Notes: generated by a model from the letters alone, not told the origin. 64,000 nucleotides of DNA from Hymenobacter psychrotolerans DSM 18569 (GCF_900142395.1 NZ_FRAS01000008.1:1-64000); one strand, 5' to 3'. Counted from the stretch's first letter, positions 52,140 through 60,426 are shown. Numbers and translations: made by a program.

Positions 52140-52395
52140 TGGAAACGAAAGTAGCAGAGAGCAACTGCCCCCTGCTACCATTTCCGCTACGGACCGAACA
52201 GGAGGAAAAGTCCTCCCACACCGCCCAAAGCAGCTACCACCTTTACAGCAAAGGCAGTAGTCACTTGGATCGAGCATTCAAAGTGAAGCCCGTCCAAATC
52301 AGCACGTCTCGTACCCATGACCAAATGGATTTGAGGGTGGCCAAAACACCCTTCTTATCCTGAAGCCCGTGTTCCCGCACGGGCTTCGCTGTTTT
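52140..52395 (+). ncRNA. candidate structured small RNA (~255 nt)
   Basis: Between kdsA and a converging methyltransferase gene lies a unit with its own promoter (52101-52133) and a rho-independent-like terminator (GAAGCCCGTG / CACGGGCTTC, 52362-52387). In between are clear complementary segments: GGAAA..GTAGCAG with CTGCTAC..TTTCC (52141-52186), GGAGGA/TCCTCC around AAAG (about 52200-52215), and CCAAATC (52294-52300) with GATTTG (52328-52333). One frame stays open through part of it, but it lacks an ATG after the transcription start and has no coding bias. It was not recognised as 6S, SRP, RNase P or tmRNA. Confidence 0.5.
52362..52395 (+). terminator. terminator of the candidate RNA
   Basis: A 10-bp GC-rich stem with TTCCCG loop, followed by GCTGTTTTC. 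The T-run is only moderate. Confidence 0.6.
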
Positions 52396-52480
52396 CAGGC
52401 AGCCGTGTTGGCGGGGTGACAACCGTACGTATTGCCAAATATACTAGCAATGCAGGGTATAGAGTTGTCGGTTACGTTGA

Positions 52481-52503
52481 TTTTACTAAAAAAAATAGTA
52501 AAA
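52481..52503 (-). terminator. possible AT-rich terminator of the methyltransferase gene
   Basis: TTTTACTA and TAGTAAAA form an 8-bp stem with a poly-A loop, 25 bp beyond the stop of the minus-strand gene at 52528. AT pairs make it weak. Confidence 0.35.
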
Positions 52504-52527
52504 GGGCTTGTGCTTGTCAATTGCGCT

Positions 52528-53382
52528 TCAGGCAGATAAGCGGCGGGTGCGTTCCAGTATCTTGTCCAACGCATTGTTGAAGCGCAGTCGGAAATGCTGC
52601 TTGGGCTGATTGCGGCGGAAAAACACAAGGCCCACAAAAAACAAATCTACCGTCAGGCGCACGTCGGGGTGCTGCCGGATAACCTCCCAGGCCCGCTCCA
52701 TGTCCCGCGACCAGTGAATGTCGTCCAGCACGAACACGCTGCGCTCAGTGCGGTGCGCCAGGCACAGTTCGAAGTAGTGCAGCGTGGGCTCGTAGCGGTG
52801 GTTGCCATCAAAAAAGGCAAAGTCGAGGGGCGCGCCCAGTGAGGCCAGGGCAGGAGCGAGGGTTTCATCAAGGTTGCCCTCAATTACCTCTACATTCTGC
52901 AGGTTCAGCTCGGCGAAAGTCTGGCGGGCCACGGCTGCCGTGGCCGGGCAGCCTTCAAAGGTAAGTATGCGGCTGCGCGAGTCGGCAGAAGCCAGGTAGG
53001 ACGTGGTGAGGCCCAGGGACGTACCCAGCTCAAGCACGGTGCGCGGCCGGAAATGATTGACGAGCCGGAACAGCAGCTGCGCCAGCTTCGGCGGTTTGGC
53101 GGCCGTACGGGCTATGTCCTGGATGCGCCGCTGCCGGCCCGCGCCGGTGTGAGAGCCGGCCCCGAAGTCGCGTACCTGAATGGTCCGGGGGCTATGCAGA
53201 AGCTGCCGCCGACGCTGCTCAATCTGCGGGAAAGTCGCAAACTGTCCGTCGTGGTTGATGACGTGCGCATACAGGCCAAAAACAAAAGGAGAATGCAGGC
53301 CATGTGCATTCCCCGAGCGAAGCAGAAACCGAACGTAGCTGAGGGCCTGAAAAAGCAAGGGAACAGAATTAGGTAGCCACAA
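52528..53382 (-). CDS. class I SAM-dependent methyltransferase
   Basis: A 284-residue predicted methyltransferase. The Rossmann core is at about 110-240: TVLELGTSLGLTTSYLA is SAM motif I, RILTFEGCPATA the acidic end of strand 2, and DFAFFDGNHRYEPTLHYFE and FVLDDIHWS resemble the O-methyltransferase group. The N-terminal ~100 residues are helical and basic, with LRSGNAHGLHSPFVFGLY. Substrate unknown. No ATG exists near the start: the frame opens at TTG 53382 (or TTG 53358), so the start is uncertain. Confidence 0.83.
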   Translation of the reverse strand: MWLPNSVPLLFQALSYVRFLLRSGNAHGLHSPFVFGLYAHVINHDGQFATFPQIEQRRRQLLHSPRTIQVRDFGAGSHTGAGRQRRIQDIARTAAKPPKLAQLLFRLVNHFRPRTVLELGTSLGLTTSYLASADSRSRILTFEGCPATAAVARQTFAELNLQNVEVIEGNLDETLAPALASLGAPLDFAFFDGNHRYEPTLHYFELCLAHRTERSVFVLDDIHWSRDMERAWEVIRQHPDVRLTVDLFFVGLVFFRRNQPKQHFRLRFNNALDKILERTRRLSA

Positions 53383-53386
53383 AGAA

Positions 53387-53433
53387 CGTCATCCTGCGGA
53401 TTCTACACACGGTGCAGCATCCGCAGGATGACG
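53387..53433. repeat. extragenic inverted repeat with GTCATCCTG ends
   Basis: The arms CGTCATCCTGCGGAT (53387-53401) and the complement (53419-53433) enclose 17 nt. It lies between apaG and the methyltransferase gene on the same strand, and could terminate apaG. The GTCATCCTG terminus is shared with the larger element at 23674. Confidence 0.6.
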
Positions 53434-53455
53434 GTGGGTTGAAAGTGGCAGGAAG

Positions 53456-53842
53456 CTAGTTGAGGCGGTAAGGAACTACCAGCGTGAATTCGGGAATTTC
53501 TACGGCAAACGTAGTACCGTCGGCAATGCGCTCCATTTCGTAGGTGCCGCGCATTTTGCCCAGGCCCGACTTCAGGTTGCAGCCCGACACGTACTGGTGC
53601 GCCTCGCCGGGCTCCAGCACGGGTTGCTGGCCTACCACACCTTCGCCTTCTACTTCGCGCACCACGCCGTTGGCATCATAGATATACCAATGGCGGCGGA
53701 GCAGCTTCACGGTGTACTCGCCGTTGTTGCGGATATCAATTTTGTAGGCAAAAACGTAATGCTCCTGGCCGGGGCTGGAGTAGTCGGGCAGATAATTCGT
53801 GGTGACGCTCACGGTGACGCCCTGCGTAGTGGTCGTATTCAT
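53456..53842 (-). CDS. apaG: ApaG domain protein
   Basis: A 128-residue single-domain ApaG protein with a fibronectin/immunoglobulin-like beta fold. The family pattern is clear: VFAYKIDIRNNG, the VKLLRRHWYIYDANG motif, and the VVGQQPVLEPGEAHQYVSG and MRGTYEM segments. ApaG proteins are linked to diadenosine tetraphosphate and cobalt/magnesium homeostasis in enteric bacteria, but the molecular role is not settled. ATG 53842 is clear. It is divergent from ung (110 bp). Confidence 0.93.
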   Translation of the reverse strand: MNTTTTQGVTVSVTTNYLPDYSSPGQEHYVFAYKIDIRNNGEYTVKLLRRHWYIYDANGVVREVEGEGVVGQQPVLEPGEAHQYVSGCNLKSGLGKMRGTYEMERIADGTTFAVEIPEFTLVVPYRLN

Positions 53843-53952
53843 GGCTGCTATGCGGTGTGGGTGGGACTAACAGACGAGGGCAGAAATTGGTTTATTTACG
53901 CAAACGGCGCCCGTTATGGCCTGCCAGATCCGCAAAATAATTTTCCCGCAGG

Positions 53953-54618
53953 ATGAATGTAAAGATAGAAGAAAGCTGGCGCAAGGTTTTGCAGTCCGAA
54001 TTTGAGCAGCCCTATTTCCAGCACCTTATTGCCTTCGTGAAAGGCGAATACGCTACTACTACCGTCTACCCGCCCGGCCCGAGCATCTTTCATGCTTTCG
54101 AAGCCTGCCCGTTTGATGAGGTGAAAGTGGTGATTCTGGGGCAGGACCCGTACCACGGCAAAGGGCAGGCGCACGGCCTGAGCTTTTCGGTGGCGGAAGG
54201 TATCCGTACGCCACCTTCCCTGCAAAATATTTTCAAGGAGCTGCAGGCCGATATTCCCGAAACTCCGCCCGCGCCCAACGGCAACCTCGACCGGTGGGCC
54301 CGGCAGGGCGTTTTGCTGCTGAATGCCACCCTCACGGTGCGCGCCGGCGAGCCGGCCAGCCACCAGAAAAAAGGCTGGGAACAGTTTACCGATGCCGTTA
54401 TCAGGAAGATATCCGAGGAGAAACAGCACGTCGTGTTCATCCTCTGGGGAGCCTATGCCCAGAAGAAATCCGAGCTGATTGACGCCAAAAAGCACCTCAT
54501 CCTCAAGGCGGCTCATCCTTCGCCCTACGCCGCCGACCGGGGCTTTTTTGGCTCCCGCCCCTTCAGCAAAACCAACGCCTACCTTCAGCAGAAAGGCCTG
54601 GAGCCGATACAGTGGTAG
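53953..54618 (+). CDS. ung: uracil-DNA glycosylase (family 1)
   Basis: A 221-residue DNA repair enzyme that removes uracil from DNA and starts base-excision repair. The water-activating loop GQDPYHG has the catalytic Asp65, GLSFSV and LLLNATLTV follow, and the DNA-intercalating HPSPYAADRGFFG loop is near residue 190. Length is standard. ATG 53953 is clear. A long palindromic terminator follows. Confidence 0.97.
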   Translation: MNVKIEESWRKVLQSEFEQPYFQHLIAFVKGEYATTTVYPPGPSIFHAFEACPFDEVKVVILGQDPYHGKGQAHGLSFSVAEGIRTPPSLQNIFKELQADIPETPPAPNGNLDRWARQGVLLLNATLTVRAGEPASHQKKGWEQFTDAVIRKISEEKQHVVFILWGAYAQKKSELIDAKKHLILKAAHPSPYAADRGFFGSRPFSKTNAYLQQKGLEPIQW

Positions 54619-54650
54619 GCTTTTATGGACGGTGCTAGTGCTGCTTAGCC

Positions 54651-54708
54651 AAACCAGCTGAAAAGAAAAGGCTTGCCAAGTGGCAAGCCTTTTCTTTTCA
54701 GCTGGTTT
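54651..54708. terminator. bidirectional palindromic terminator
   Basis: Perfect 28-bp arms (AAACCAGCTGAAAAGAAAAG and following) with only a 2-nt centre, between the converging ung and lepB genes. Confidence 0.88.
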
Positions 54709-54733
54709 CACGCTGGCTACTGAAGGTGTGACG

Positions 54734-55915
54734 TTAGTCGATAGTATTGAAGATGCGGTTCCAGCGGATTTTGTTGAACGCTTCTGCGTACGGATCCACG
54801 GACATCCAGATCAGCACGGCTTTGCCCACAATGTGGTCTTTGGGCACAAAGCCCCAGTAGCGCGAGTCGAGCGAATCGTGGCGGTTGTCGCCCATCATGA
54901 AGTAGTAATCCTGCTTGAAGGTGTAGCTTTTCAGCGGCTGGCCGTTTTGCAGCAGTACGCCGTTCTGTATCGTCACGCCCTCATTATGCTCGTAGCGCAT
55001 GATGATTTTCTGGTAGATGGGCGTATTCTGGGGCGTGAGCTCCACGGTCTGGCCCTTTTTGGGCAGTTGCAGCGGGCCGAAGTTGTCCTTGTTCCAGTTG
55101 TTGACAGGAGCCGGCGTGCTATGCGGATAATCCGGGTTGTTCGGGAATACGTCCGGCTCCGCCTGGCCGGGGGCCGCCTTGTCCTGCAGCACGGCCTTCA
55201 CGTAGGGCTGCTTGCGGAAGAAATTGGCAGTAGCCTCCGTCGCATCAATCATGAAGGTCGGGTCCTGGGTGCCGAAAAGCGGCTCCGGCTTGCCATCAGG
55301 CCGGTTGAAGTTCGTAACGTGCTGCTCCTGGAAAGCCTTATACAGGTCGTCGTTGGGCTGGGGCACCTGCAGGAAGTAGCGGTTCTGGCTTTGCGCCGGC
55401 TGCGTCATCGGCTTGCCGTTGATGTAGACCTGCGTATCCTTGATTTCCAGCACGTCGCCGGCTACGGCCACGCACCGCTTAATGTAGTTGGTGCGCAGGT
55501 CGGCGGGGTGCTGGCTTTCGAACGGCACGTTGAAGACCACCACATCACCGCGCTTCACTTCCGAGAAGCCCGGCAGGCGGTAGCTCGGCAGCTGAATCAG
55601 GTCGGAGTAGCTTTTGAGGTCAAAGCCCCAGAGGGTCTGGTGCGTGAGCGGCACCTGCAGCGGCGTTTGGGGTGTGCGCGGGCCGTAGTGTAGCTTGCTC
55701 ACAAACAGGTAGTCGCCCACCAGCAGCGAGTCCTCCATGGAAGGAGTCGGGATGGTGTAGGCCTCGAAAGTGGCCCAGCGGATGAGCGTGGCAGCCACCA
55801 CGGCAAACAGAATAGCGTCGCCCCACTCCCGAAAGAAGCCTTTCTTCTTTTCGAGGGGCTTGTTGGAAGCGGAAGCCGCTTTCATGCGTTCTTCCCAGGA
55901 CTGTTGTACGGCCAT
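54734..55915 (-). CDS. lepB: signal peptidase I
   Basis: A 393-residue membrane-bound Ser-Lys endopeptidase that removes signal peptides from exported proteins. A cytoplasmic basic N-terminus (KKKGFFREWGD) precedes one membrane helix (about 33-50). The nucleophile Ser59 is in PTPSMEDSL, the general base Lys146 in NYIKRCVAVAGD, and GDNRHDSLDSRYWG is box E. A large insertion (about 170-310) between the Lys motif and box E makes it longer than the Escherichia enzyme, as is typical of Bacteroidota. ATG 55915 is used. It is last in the parA-parB-DUF5683-dapB-lepB series. Confidence 0.96.
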   Translation of the reverse strand: MAVQQSWEERMKAASASNKPLEKKKGFFREWGDAILFAVVAATLIRWATFEAYTIPTPSMEDSLLVGDYLFVSKLHYGPRTPQTPLQVPLTHQTLWGFDLKSYSDLIQLPSYRLPGFSEVKRGDVVVFNVPFESQHPADLRTNYIKRCVAVAGDVLEIKDTQVYINGKPMTQPAQSQNRYFLQVPQPNDDLYKAFQEQHVTNFNRPDGKPEPLFGTQDPTFMIDATEATANFFRKQPYVKAVLQDKAAPGQAEPDVFPNNPDYPHSTPAPVNNWNKDNFGPLQLPKKGQTVELTPQNTPIYQKIIMRYEHNEGVTIQNGVLLQNGQPLKSYTFKQDYYFMMGDNRHDSLDSRYWGFVPKDHIVGKAVLIWMSVDPYAEAFNKIRWNRIFNTID

Positions 55916-55984
55916 AGTGGTGGGGGCAAAAAATGTAGCAGAAGCTTCCGCTCGTGCCGGAGTGTAAATATAACGGCTTATGGG

Positions 55985-56033
55985 AGCCGCGCGGCCTTCA
56001 TCAAGTTGCGCGGCCCAAGTCGGCCGCGCGGCT
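55985..56033 (-). terminator. hairpin after dapB
   Basis: AGCCGCGCGGCC and GGCCGCGCGGCT form a 12-bp stem with a 25-nt loop, just past the dapB stop and 70 bp before lepB. There is little T-run, so it may be an attenuator or processing site rather than a full terminator. Confidence 0.5.
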
Positions 56034-56040
56034 GCCTGCC

Positions 56041-56760
56041 TTACAGCCCCAGCAGGTCCTTCATCCCGAACACGCCCTGGTGGCCGGGCAGCCACTCGGC
56101 GGCCAGCAGCGCGCCATCCACAAATCCGTCGCGGGTGTGCGCCTCGTGCTTGAGCTCCAGCGAGTCGGCCTCCGACGAATACGTGACGATGTGCGTGCCC
56201 ACCACGGCGCCGGTCCGCTCGCTCAGCACAGCCAGCTCGTTGGGCTGCTGGGCGGCTTCGTTGCGCCAGATGGTTTTGGAGGGGAAGTGGCGCAGAATGG
56301 CTTCGGCCGCCGTGAGGGCAGTGCCGCTGGGCTGGTCTACTTTCTGCGTATGATGGATTTCGCGCACCTGCACATCGTAGCCGCCAAACTGATGCATTTT
56401 GGTGGCAATGTACTCGTTGAAGTGAAAGAACAGGTTCACGCCCACGCTGTAGTTGGAGGCGTAGAACAGCGAGCCATCGGTCTGCTGGCACAGGGCCGCA
56501 GCTTCCTGAAAGTGGTGCAGCCAGCCGGTAGAGCCACACACCACCGGCAGGCCCTGGCGCAGGCAGGCCTGCACGTTGGCAAACGCCACGTCGGGGTGCG
56601 TAAATTCGATGGCGCAGTCTACGGTGCTGGGGTCGAAATCGGCAATAGATATTTCCGGACGGGCGGGGTCGATGATGCCGGCAATCTGGTGGCCACGGGC
56701 CACGGCGCGGGCCTCAATGGCACGGCCCATTTTGCCGTAGCCAATCAGCAAAAGCTTCAT
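56041..56760 (-). CDS. dapB: 4-hydroxy-tetrahydrodipicolinate reductase
   Basis: A 239-residue enzyme of the diaminopimelate/lysine pathway that reduces hydroxy-tetrahydrodipicolinate with NAD(P)H. IGYGKMGRAIE is the Rossmann loop, EFTHPDVAFANV and GSTGW lie in the active cleft, and REIHHTQKVDQPSGTA carries the catalytic His and Lys residues. It is slightly shorter than the Escherichia enzyme. ATG 56760 is clear. The product feeds peptidoglycan cross-linking. It is located between DUF5683 and lepB. Confidence 0.96.
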   Translation of the reverse strand: MKLLLIGYGKMGRAIEARAVARGHQIAGIIDPARPEISIADFDPSTVDCAIEFTHPDVAFANVQACLRQGLPVVCGSTGWLHHFQEAAALCQQTDGSLFYASNYSVGVNLFFHFNEYIATKMHQFGGYDVQVREIHHTQKVDQPSGTALTAAEAILRHFPSKTIWRNEAAQQPNELAVLSERTGAVVGTHIVTYSSEADSLELKHEAHTRDGFVDGALLAAEWLPGHQGVFGMKDLLGL

Positions 56761-56833
56761 AGGAGTAGTGAAAAAATTGAGCAGACAAGGCTAAATCCAG
56801 GGTCTTTTCCGACCATGAACCGGAGCCCGTAGC

Positions 56834-57490
56834 TTATTTCAGAGTAAGAGTCAGGCCGACGCCGGGAGTAGCAGCGGCAGTGGGCATGCGAAGCAGCGTG
56901 GGCTCCCAGCGCAGGCTCAGGTCGTCGCTGATGTCGAAGTCGCGCAGGTGAGCGTCTACCACGGCATCCAGAATCTGCATGGTATAAGCCAGCGCCGTCC
57001 AGGCCACAAACGAGTCGCGCTGCCGGCGGTAGACGATGACGCCGCGCTTCACATAGTCGTTGGTGCGGCCCTGGGTGGTTTCCTTTTCCGTGTTGGTATT
57101 AGGGTCGCCGTCGGTGCGGGCGTTGTAAACATCCGCAAAGTCGCGGTAAAGCTTCTGGTAGTGTAGCTCGCCGTAGAGCGTGCCTCCCACGGCGCCATAC
57201 ACCAGCGGAAGCTTCCACCAGCGGCGGTTGTAGATCTGGCCCGCGCTAGGTAGCAGCGCCGCCAGCAGGCCCGCCTTAGAAGGCTTGGTCATCTTCAGCC
57301 CAAACAGCCGCGCCGTGCGCCGCACCGAGTCGGGCACCACCGTGGTGCTTACGCGCGCCGAGTCGGGGCCCGCCGTGACGGTGGTGGGCGACACTCCGGT
57401 ATCCGTGGTTTGGGCCCGCGCCTGCTGAGCCAGAGGCAGCGCCAGCAGCGTTGCTGCCGCTAATGTCGAAAGCCTGGAGCACCGATTCAT
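56834..57490 (-). CDS. DUF5683 domain exported protein
   Basis: A 218-residue protein with a signal peptide (ending ARAQ), a Thr/Val-rich linker, and a DUF5683 domain (about 60-190) recognisable by PSKAGLLAALLPSAGQIYNRRWWKLPLVYG, in pieces PSAGQIYN and RWWK, with two short hydrophobic helices. DUF5683 genes are regularly found next to parB in Bacteroidota; function is unknown. It starts 9 bp after the parB stop, so it is surely cotranscribed with parB. Confidence 0.88.
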   Translation of the reverse strand: MNRCSRLSTLAAATLLALPLAQQARAQTTDTGVSPTTVTAGPDSARVSTTVVPDSVRRTARLFGLKMTKPSKAGLLAALLPSAGQIYNRRWWKLPLVYGAVGGTLYGELHYQKLYRDFADVYNARTDGDPNTNTEKETTQGRTNDYVKRGVIVYRRQRDSFVAWTALAYTMQILDAVVDAHLRDFDISDDLSLRWEPTLLRMPTAAATPGVGLTLTLK

Positions 57491-57499
57491 TGGGAGGTA

Positions 57500-58465
57500 T
57501 TACGCCGGATGCAGGATGTGCAGGATACGCTGCATGTCCTCCACCGAGTCGAAGGCAATCTTGATTTCGCCCCGGCCCTGCGGCCCTGGCTTCACCATCA
57601 CGCGGCTGCCGAAACGCTCGGTCAGGTGGCGCTCGGTGCGGCGCAGTTCCGCTACCGGAATAGCCACCGTATTTTCCTGCACAGACTTGGCTTCCGGCGA
57701 GTCGGGCTTGGCTACCGGGTTCAGACCGGCCCGCACCAGCTGCTCCACGCGCCGCACCGACAGCTCCTCGGCCACAATCCGATGGAACAGAGCCAACTGC
57801 TGCTCGGCATTCTCGATGCTGATCAGGGCGCGGGCATGGCCCATGCTGATGGCCGTATCGCGCAGGCCAATCTGAATATCGGGCGGCAGCTTGAGCAGGC
57901 GCAGGTAGTTGGTGACGGTCGAGCGGTTTTTGCCCACCCGGTCGCCCAGCTCCTCCTGCTTCAGGTTGCACTCGCTCACGAGGCGCTGGTAGCTCAGCGC
58001 TATTTCAATAGCGTTGAGGTTTTCGCGCTGGATGTTCTCGATAAGCGCCATTTCCAGCATCTGCTGGTCGTCGGCTTTCCGGATATACGCCGGAATGGTA
58101 TCGAGGCCGGCCAGCTTGGAGGCCTGCAGACGCCGCTCGCCCGAAATGAGCTGGTAGGCGTTGGTGCCGGTCTGGCGCACGGTCACGGGCTGAATAATGC
58201 CCTGCACCTTGATGCTTTCGGCCAGTTCCTGCAGCGCTTCCTGGTCGAAGTGCGTGCGGGGCTGGTAGGGGTTGGCCTCGATGTTGCCGACCGGAATCAG
58301 CCCAACGGAGTTTACCGGGTGCGGCACCAGGCCCAGCCGGTCGCTCTTTTTCTCGTAGCTGCCTTCAATCAGGGCATTGAGGCCGCGGCCCAGACCACCG
58401 ACTTTGCGCTTTGCCGCTGCGGGAGCCGCAGCCGGAACGGTTTTATCTTCTTGCTTCTCTGACAT
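57500..58465 (-). CDS. parB: chromosome partitioning protein ParB
   Basis: A 321-residue ParB/Spo0J protein that binds parS, spreads on DNA as a CTP-dependent clamp and loads SMC. The N-terminal part (about 24-42) holds GLGRGLNALIEG, which interacts with ParA. The CTP-binding region has NPYQPRTHFD and the GERRLQASKLAG box (the GERRxRA motif). The helix-turn-helix (KQEELGDRVGKNRSTVTNYLRLL) and a C-terminal dimer domain follow. ATG 58465 is clear. Terminator and promoter-like signals separate it from parA. Confidence 0.97.
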   Translation of the reverse strand: MSEKQEDKTVPAAAPAAAKRKVGGLGRGLNALIEGSYEKKSDRLGLVPHPVNSVGLIPVGNIEANPYQPRTHFDQEALQELAESIKVQGIIQPVTVRQTGTNAYQLISGERRLQASKLAGLDTIPAYIRKADDQQMLEMALIENIQRENLNAIEIALSYQRLVSECNLKQEELGDRVGKNRSTVTNYLRLLKLPPDIQIGLRDTAISMGHARALISIENAEQQLALFHRIVAEELSVRRVEQLVRAGLNPVAKPDSPEAKSVQENTVAIPVAELRRTERHLTERFGSRVMVKPGPQGRGEIKIAFDSVEDMQRILHILHPA

Positions 58466-58508
58466 ACCTGCACTCTGCCTGCCGACAACAGCGCCGGAAA
58501 GCGGGATT

Positions 58509-58516
58509 CAAAAATA
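58509..58516 (-). promoter_or_regulatory. -7-like box TATTTTTG upstream of parB
   Basis: It matches TAnnTTTG on the minus strand, 44 bp upstream of the parB ATG, downstream of the parA terminator, consistent with separate transcription of parB. Confidence 0.45.
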
Positions 58517-58545
58517 CACAAACGCGGGGGAAGGCCGGGAAATTT

Positions 58546-58576
58546 TGTTCCACGAGGGATAAATAATCGTGGAACA
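58546..58576. promoter_or_regulatory. parS-like half sites separated by 13 bp
   Basis: TGTTCCACG (58546-58554) and CGTGGAACA (58568-58576) are exact inverted halves of a parS-like sequence (consensus TGTTnCACGTGnAACA). They lie in the parA-parB gap but are split by 13 bp instead of being joined. They could be a ParB operator, a decayed parS or simply a hairpin. Confidence 0.45.
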
Positions 58577-58695
58577 CCGGGCTGCGGTTTCCTACTATTC
58601 AGGCAAAAGAGTGTGGCAGTGGGAGATAAGCCGCATGGAGCAGCAGGTTTGCGCACGCTGGCAGGGTCGGAAAAGTCGGATGGCTACAACAAAAA

Positions 58696-58720
58696 ACGGC
58701 CACCGGAATCCGGTGGCCGT
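58696..58720 (-). terminator. rho-independent terminator of parA
   Basis: ACGGCCACCGGA and TCCGGTGGCCGT form a 12-bp stem with a 1-nt centre. On the minus strand it is followed by TTTTT. It lies 25 bp after the parA stop. Confidence 0.8.
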
Positions 58721-58744
58721 GCTTTTCAAAGACGTATCGGAGGC

Positions 58745-59554
58745 TTACGCCGCCGTATCCTCGGTGGCTTCCTGCGTGCCGGCCGGCTCCACGTTCTTCT
58801 CCACAATTTCGCGGGCCAGGTTGAGGTAGCTGATGCTGCCTTTGCTTTCGGCATCGTGCAGAATAACCGGAATGCCGAAGCTCGGCGACTCCGACAGCTT
58901 CACGTTGCGCGGAATGATGGTATCGAACACGAGCTGCTGGAAGTGCAGCTTCACTTCCTCCACTACTTGGTTGCTCAGGCGCAGGCGCACATCGTACATC
59001 GTAAGCAGAATACCTTCGATTTCCAGATTCTCGTTGAGGCGGCTCTGGATGATCTTGATGGTATTCAGGAGCTTACCCAGGCCTTCGAGGGCGAAATACT
59101 CGCACTGCACCGGAATAATAACCGAGTGCGCGGCCGTAAGAGCATTGACCGTAATCAAACCCAGCGAAGGCGAGCAGTCGATGATGATGAAGTCGTACTG
59201 GTCGGCGAGGGGGCGCAGGGCCTCCTTCATCTTCTCCTCCCGGTTGGGCAGATTGATCATCTCCACCTCGGCGCCCACCAAATCAATGTGGGAAGGCATC
59301 AGGTCGAGGTGAGGCAGGATGTTGGTTTGCAGGATGATGTCCTGGGCATTGATGCCGTCCACCATGCACTCGTAGATGCTGTTCTGAATGTCCTTCGGGT
59401 CGAAGCCCACGCCGGAAGTGGCGTTGGCCTGCGGGTCGGCATCTACCAGCAGGGTCCGATATTCCAGCGCCGCCAGGGAGGCCGCGAGGTTAATCGAGGA
59501 AGTGGTTTTGCCCACGCCGCCCTTCTGGTTGGCTACCGCAATGATTTTTCCCAT
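58745..59554 (-). CDS. parA: chromosome partitioning ATPase ParA
   Basis: A 269-residue ParA/Soj/MinD-type ATPase. The deviant Walker A motif QKGGVGKTT is at 10-18 with the signature Lys, [10 protein letters not shown] gives the switch region, and [14 protein letters not shown]-type Walker B follows. It drives segregation of the chromosomal origin together with ParB. The C-terminal tail is acidic. ATG 59554 is clear. That parA and parB are present together suggests the region may be near the replication origin, but no dnaA or oriC is seen. Confidence 0.96.
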   Translation of the reverse strand: MGKIIAVANQKGGVGKTTSSINLAASLAALEYRTLLVDADPQANATSGVGFDPKDIQNSIYECMVDGINAQDIILQTNILPHLDLMPSHIDLVGAEVEMINLPNREEKMKEALRPLADQYDFIIIDCSPSLGLITVNALTAAHSVIIPVQCEYFALEGLGKLLNTIKIIQSRLNENLEIEGILLTMYDVRLRLSNQVVEEVKLHFQQLVFDTIIPRNVKLSESPSFGIPVILHDAESKGSISYLNLAREIVEKNVEPAGTQEATEDTAA

Positions 59555-59659
59555 GAGTTGAATAGGCTGTTAGCTTTTGGCCGTGCGCTGTACTGCATGC
59601 AGCGGCCGGCCGAAAATTAAGCTAGCAGCTGTTAGCTACCGGCTCAAAGCTTGATTTGG

Positions 59660-60340
59660 CTATAAAGTTACCGTTTCCCCGATGGCCAGCAGCACTAGCT
59701 CCTTGCCGGCCTGCTGGGCTTTGGCGCGGGCCTCGGCCTGGTCGATGGTGATGGGCGGGAAGGTGTCGTAGTGCATCCCGATGATTTTTGAAGCCCCGGT
59801 CCAGTCGGCCGCCGTCAGCGCATCGTCGATGCCCATGGTGTAATGGTCGCCGATGGGCAGGATGGCGAAGTCGAGCCGGTGACGCTCGGCAATCAGCTTC
59901 ATGTCGTAGGTGAGGGCCGTGTCGCCGGCGAAATAGAAGGTTTTGCCTTCTGCCTCCACTACAAAACCTGCCGCCAGCCCACCGTACGAGCCGTCGGGCA
60001 TGGAGCTGGAGTGCGCGGCGGCTACCATTTTCACCGTCCCGAAGGGCAGCTTGACGGTGCCGCCCAGGTTCATGCCGTAGGTGGCTTTCAGGCCTTTCGT
60101 CCCAAACCAGCCTACTACCTCGGCCATGCCCACGAAGTCGGCGCCAGTGCGCTTGCCGATTTCCTCGGCATCGGCTACGTGGTCGGCGTGGCCGTGGCTG
60201 AGCAGGATGAAATCAGCCGGAATATTGTCCACATCTACGTCTTTGGCCAGCGGGTTCGGACGAATGAACGGGTCGAAAAGGACGCTGCTGCCGCCGGTTT
60301 CGAGCAGGAAGCAGGAGTGTCCGTAGTAGGTAAGGTGCAT
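59660..60340 (-). CDS. metal-dependent hydrolase, UPF0173 (MBL fold)
   Basis: A 226-residue metallo-beta-lactamase-fold protein of the UPF0173 group. LTYYGHSCFLLE starts the fold, the metal-binding HGHADHVAD motif is at about 49-57, AHSSSMPDG and GDTALTYDM give further ligands, and GMHYDTFP is the C-terminal motif. Members are predicted hydrolases of unknown substrate. ATG 60340 matches the family start; the upstream 36 bp is the divergent promoter region shared with the peptide-binding lipoprotein. Confidence 0.93.
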   Translation of the reverse strand: MHLTYYGHSCFLLETGGSSVLFDPFIRPNPLAKDVDVDNIPADFILLSHGHADHVADAEEIGKRTGADFVGMAEVVGWFGTKGLKATYGMNLGGTVKLPFGTVKMVAAAHSSSMPDGSYGGLAAGFVVEAEGKTFYFAGDTALTYDMKLIAERHRLDFAILPIGDHYTMGIDDALTAADWTGASKIIGMHYDTFPPITIDQAEARAKAQQAGKELVLLAIGETVTL

Positions 60341-60389
60341 AAAGAGAGGAAAGCAGTTGGCCGGCGCATACCACAACGGCCAGACAGGG

Positions 60390-60397
60390 TACCTTTG
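60390..60397 (+). promoter_or_regulatory. -7 promoter box TACCTTTG
   Basis: An exact TAnnTTTG match 29 bp upstream of the ATG at 60427. Confidence 0.6.
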
Positions 60398-60426
60398 TCA
60401 CAAATATACGTGATTCCGCCTTTCCC

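Noticed and set aside
52195-52225. RNase P RNA, from a GAGGAAAAGTCC-like segment
   Set aside because: The segment recalls the conserved 5' motif, but it forms a local GGAGGA/TCCTCC hairpin, the element is too short, and the conserved 3' ACAGA-type motif is not seen.
52091-52363. 90-codon ORF as a protein gene
   Set aside because: It begins upstream of the predicted transcription start with no ATG after it, shows no recognisable domain, and overlaps several RNA stems.
57500-59554. Replication origin in the window
   Set aside because: parA/parB are often origin-proximal, but no dnaA, DnaA-box cluster or AT-rich unwinding region is seen.
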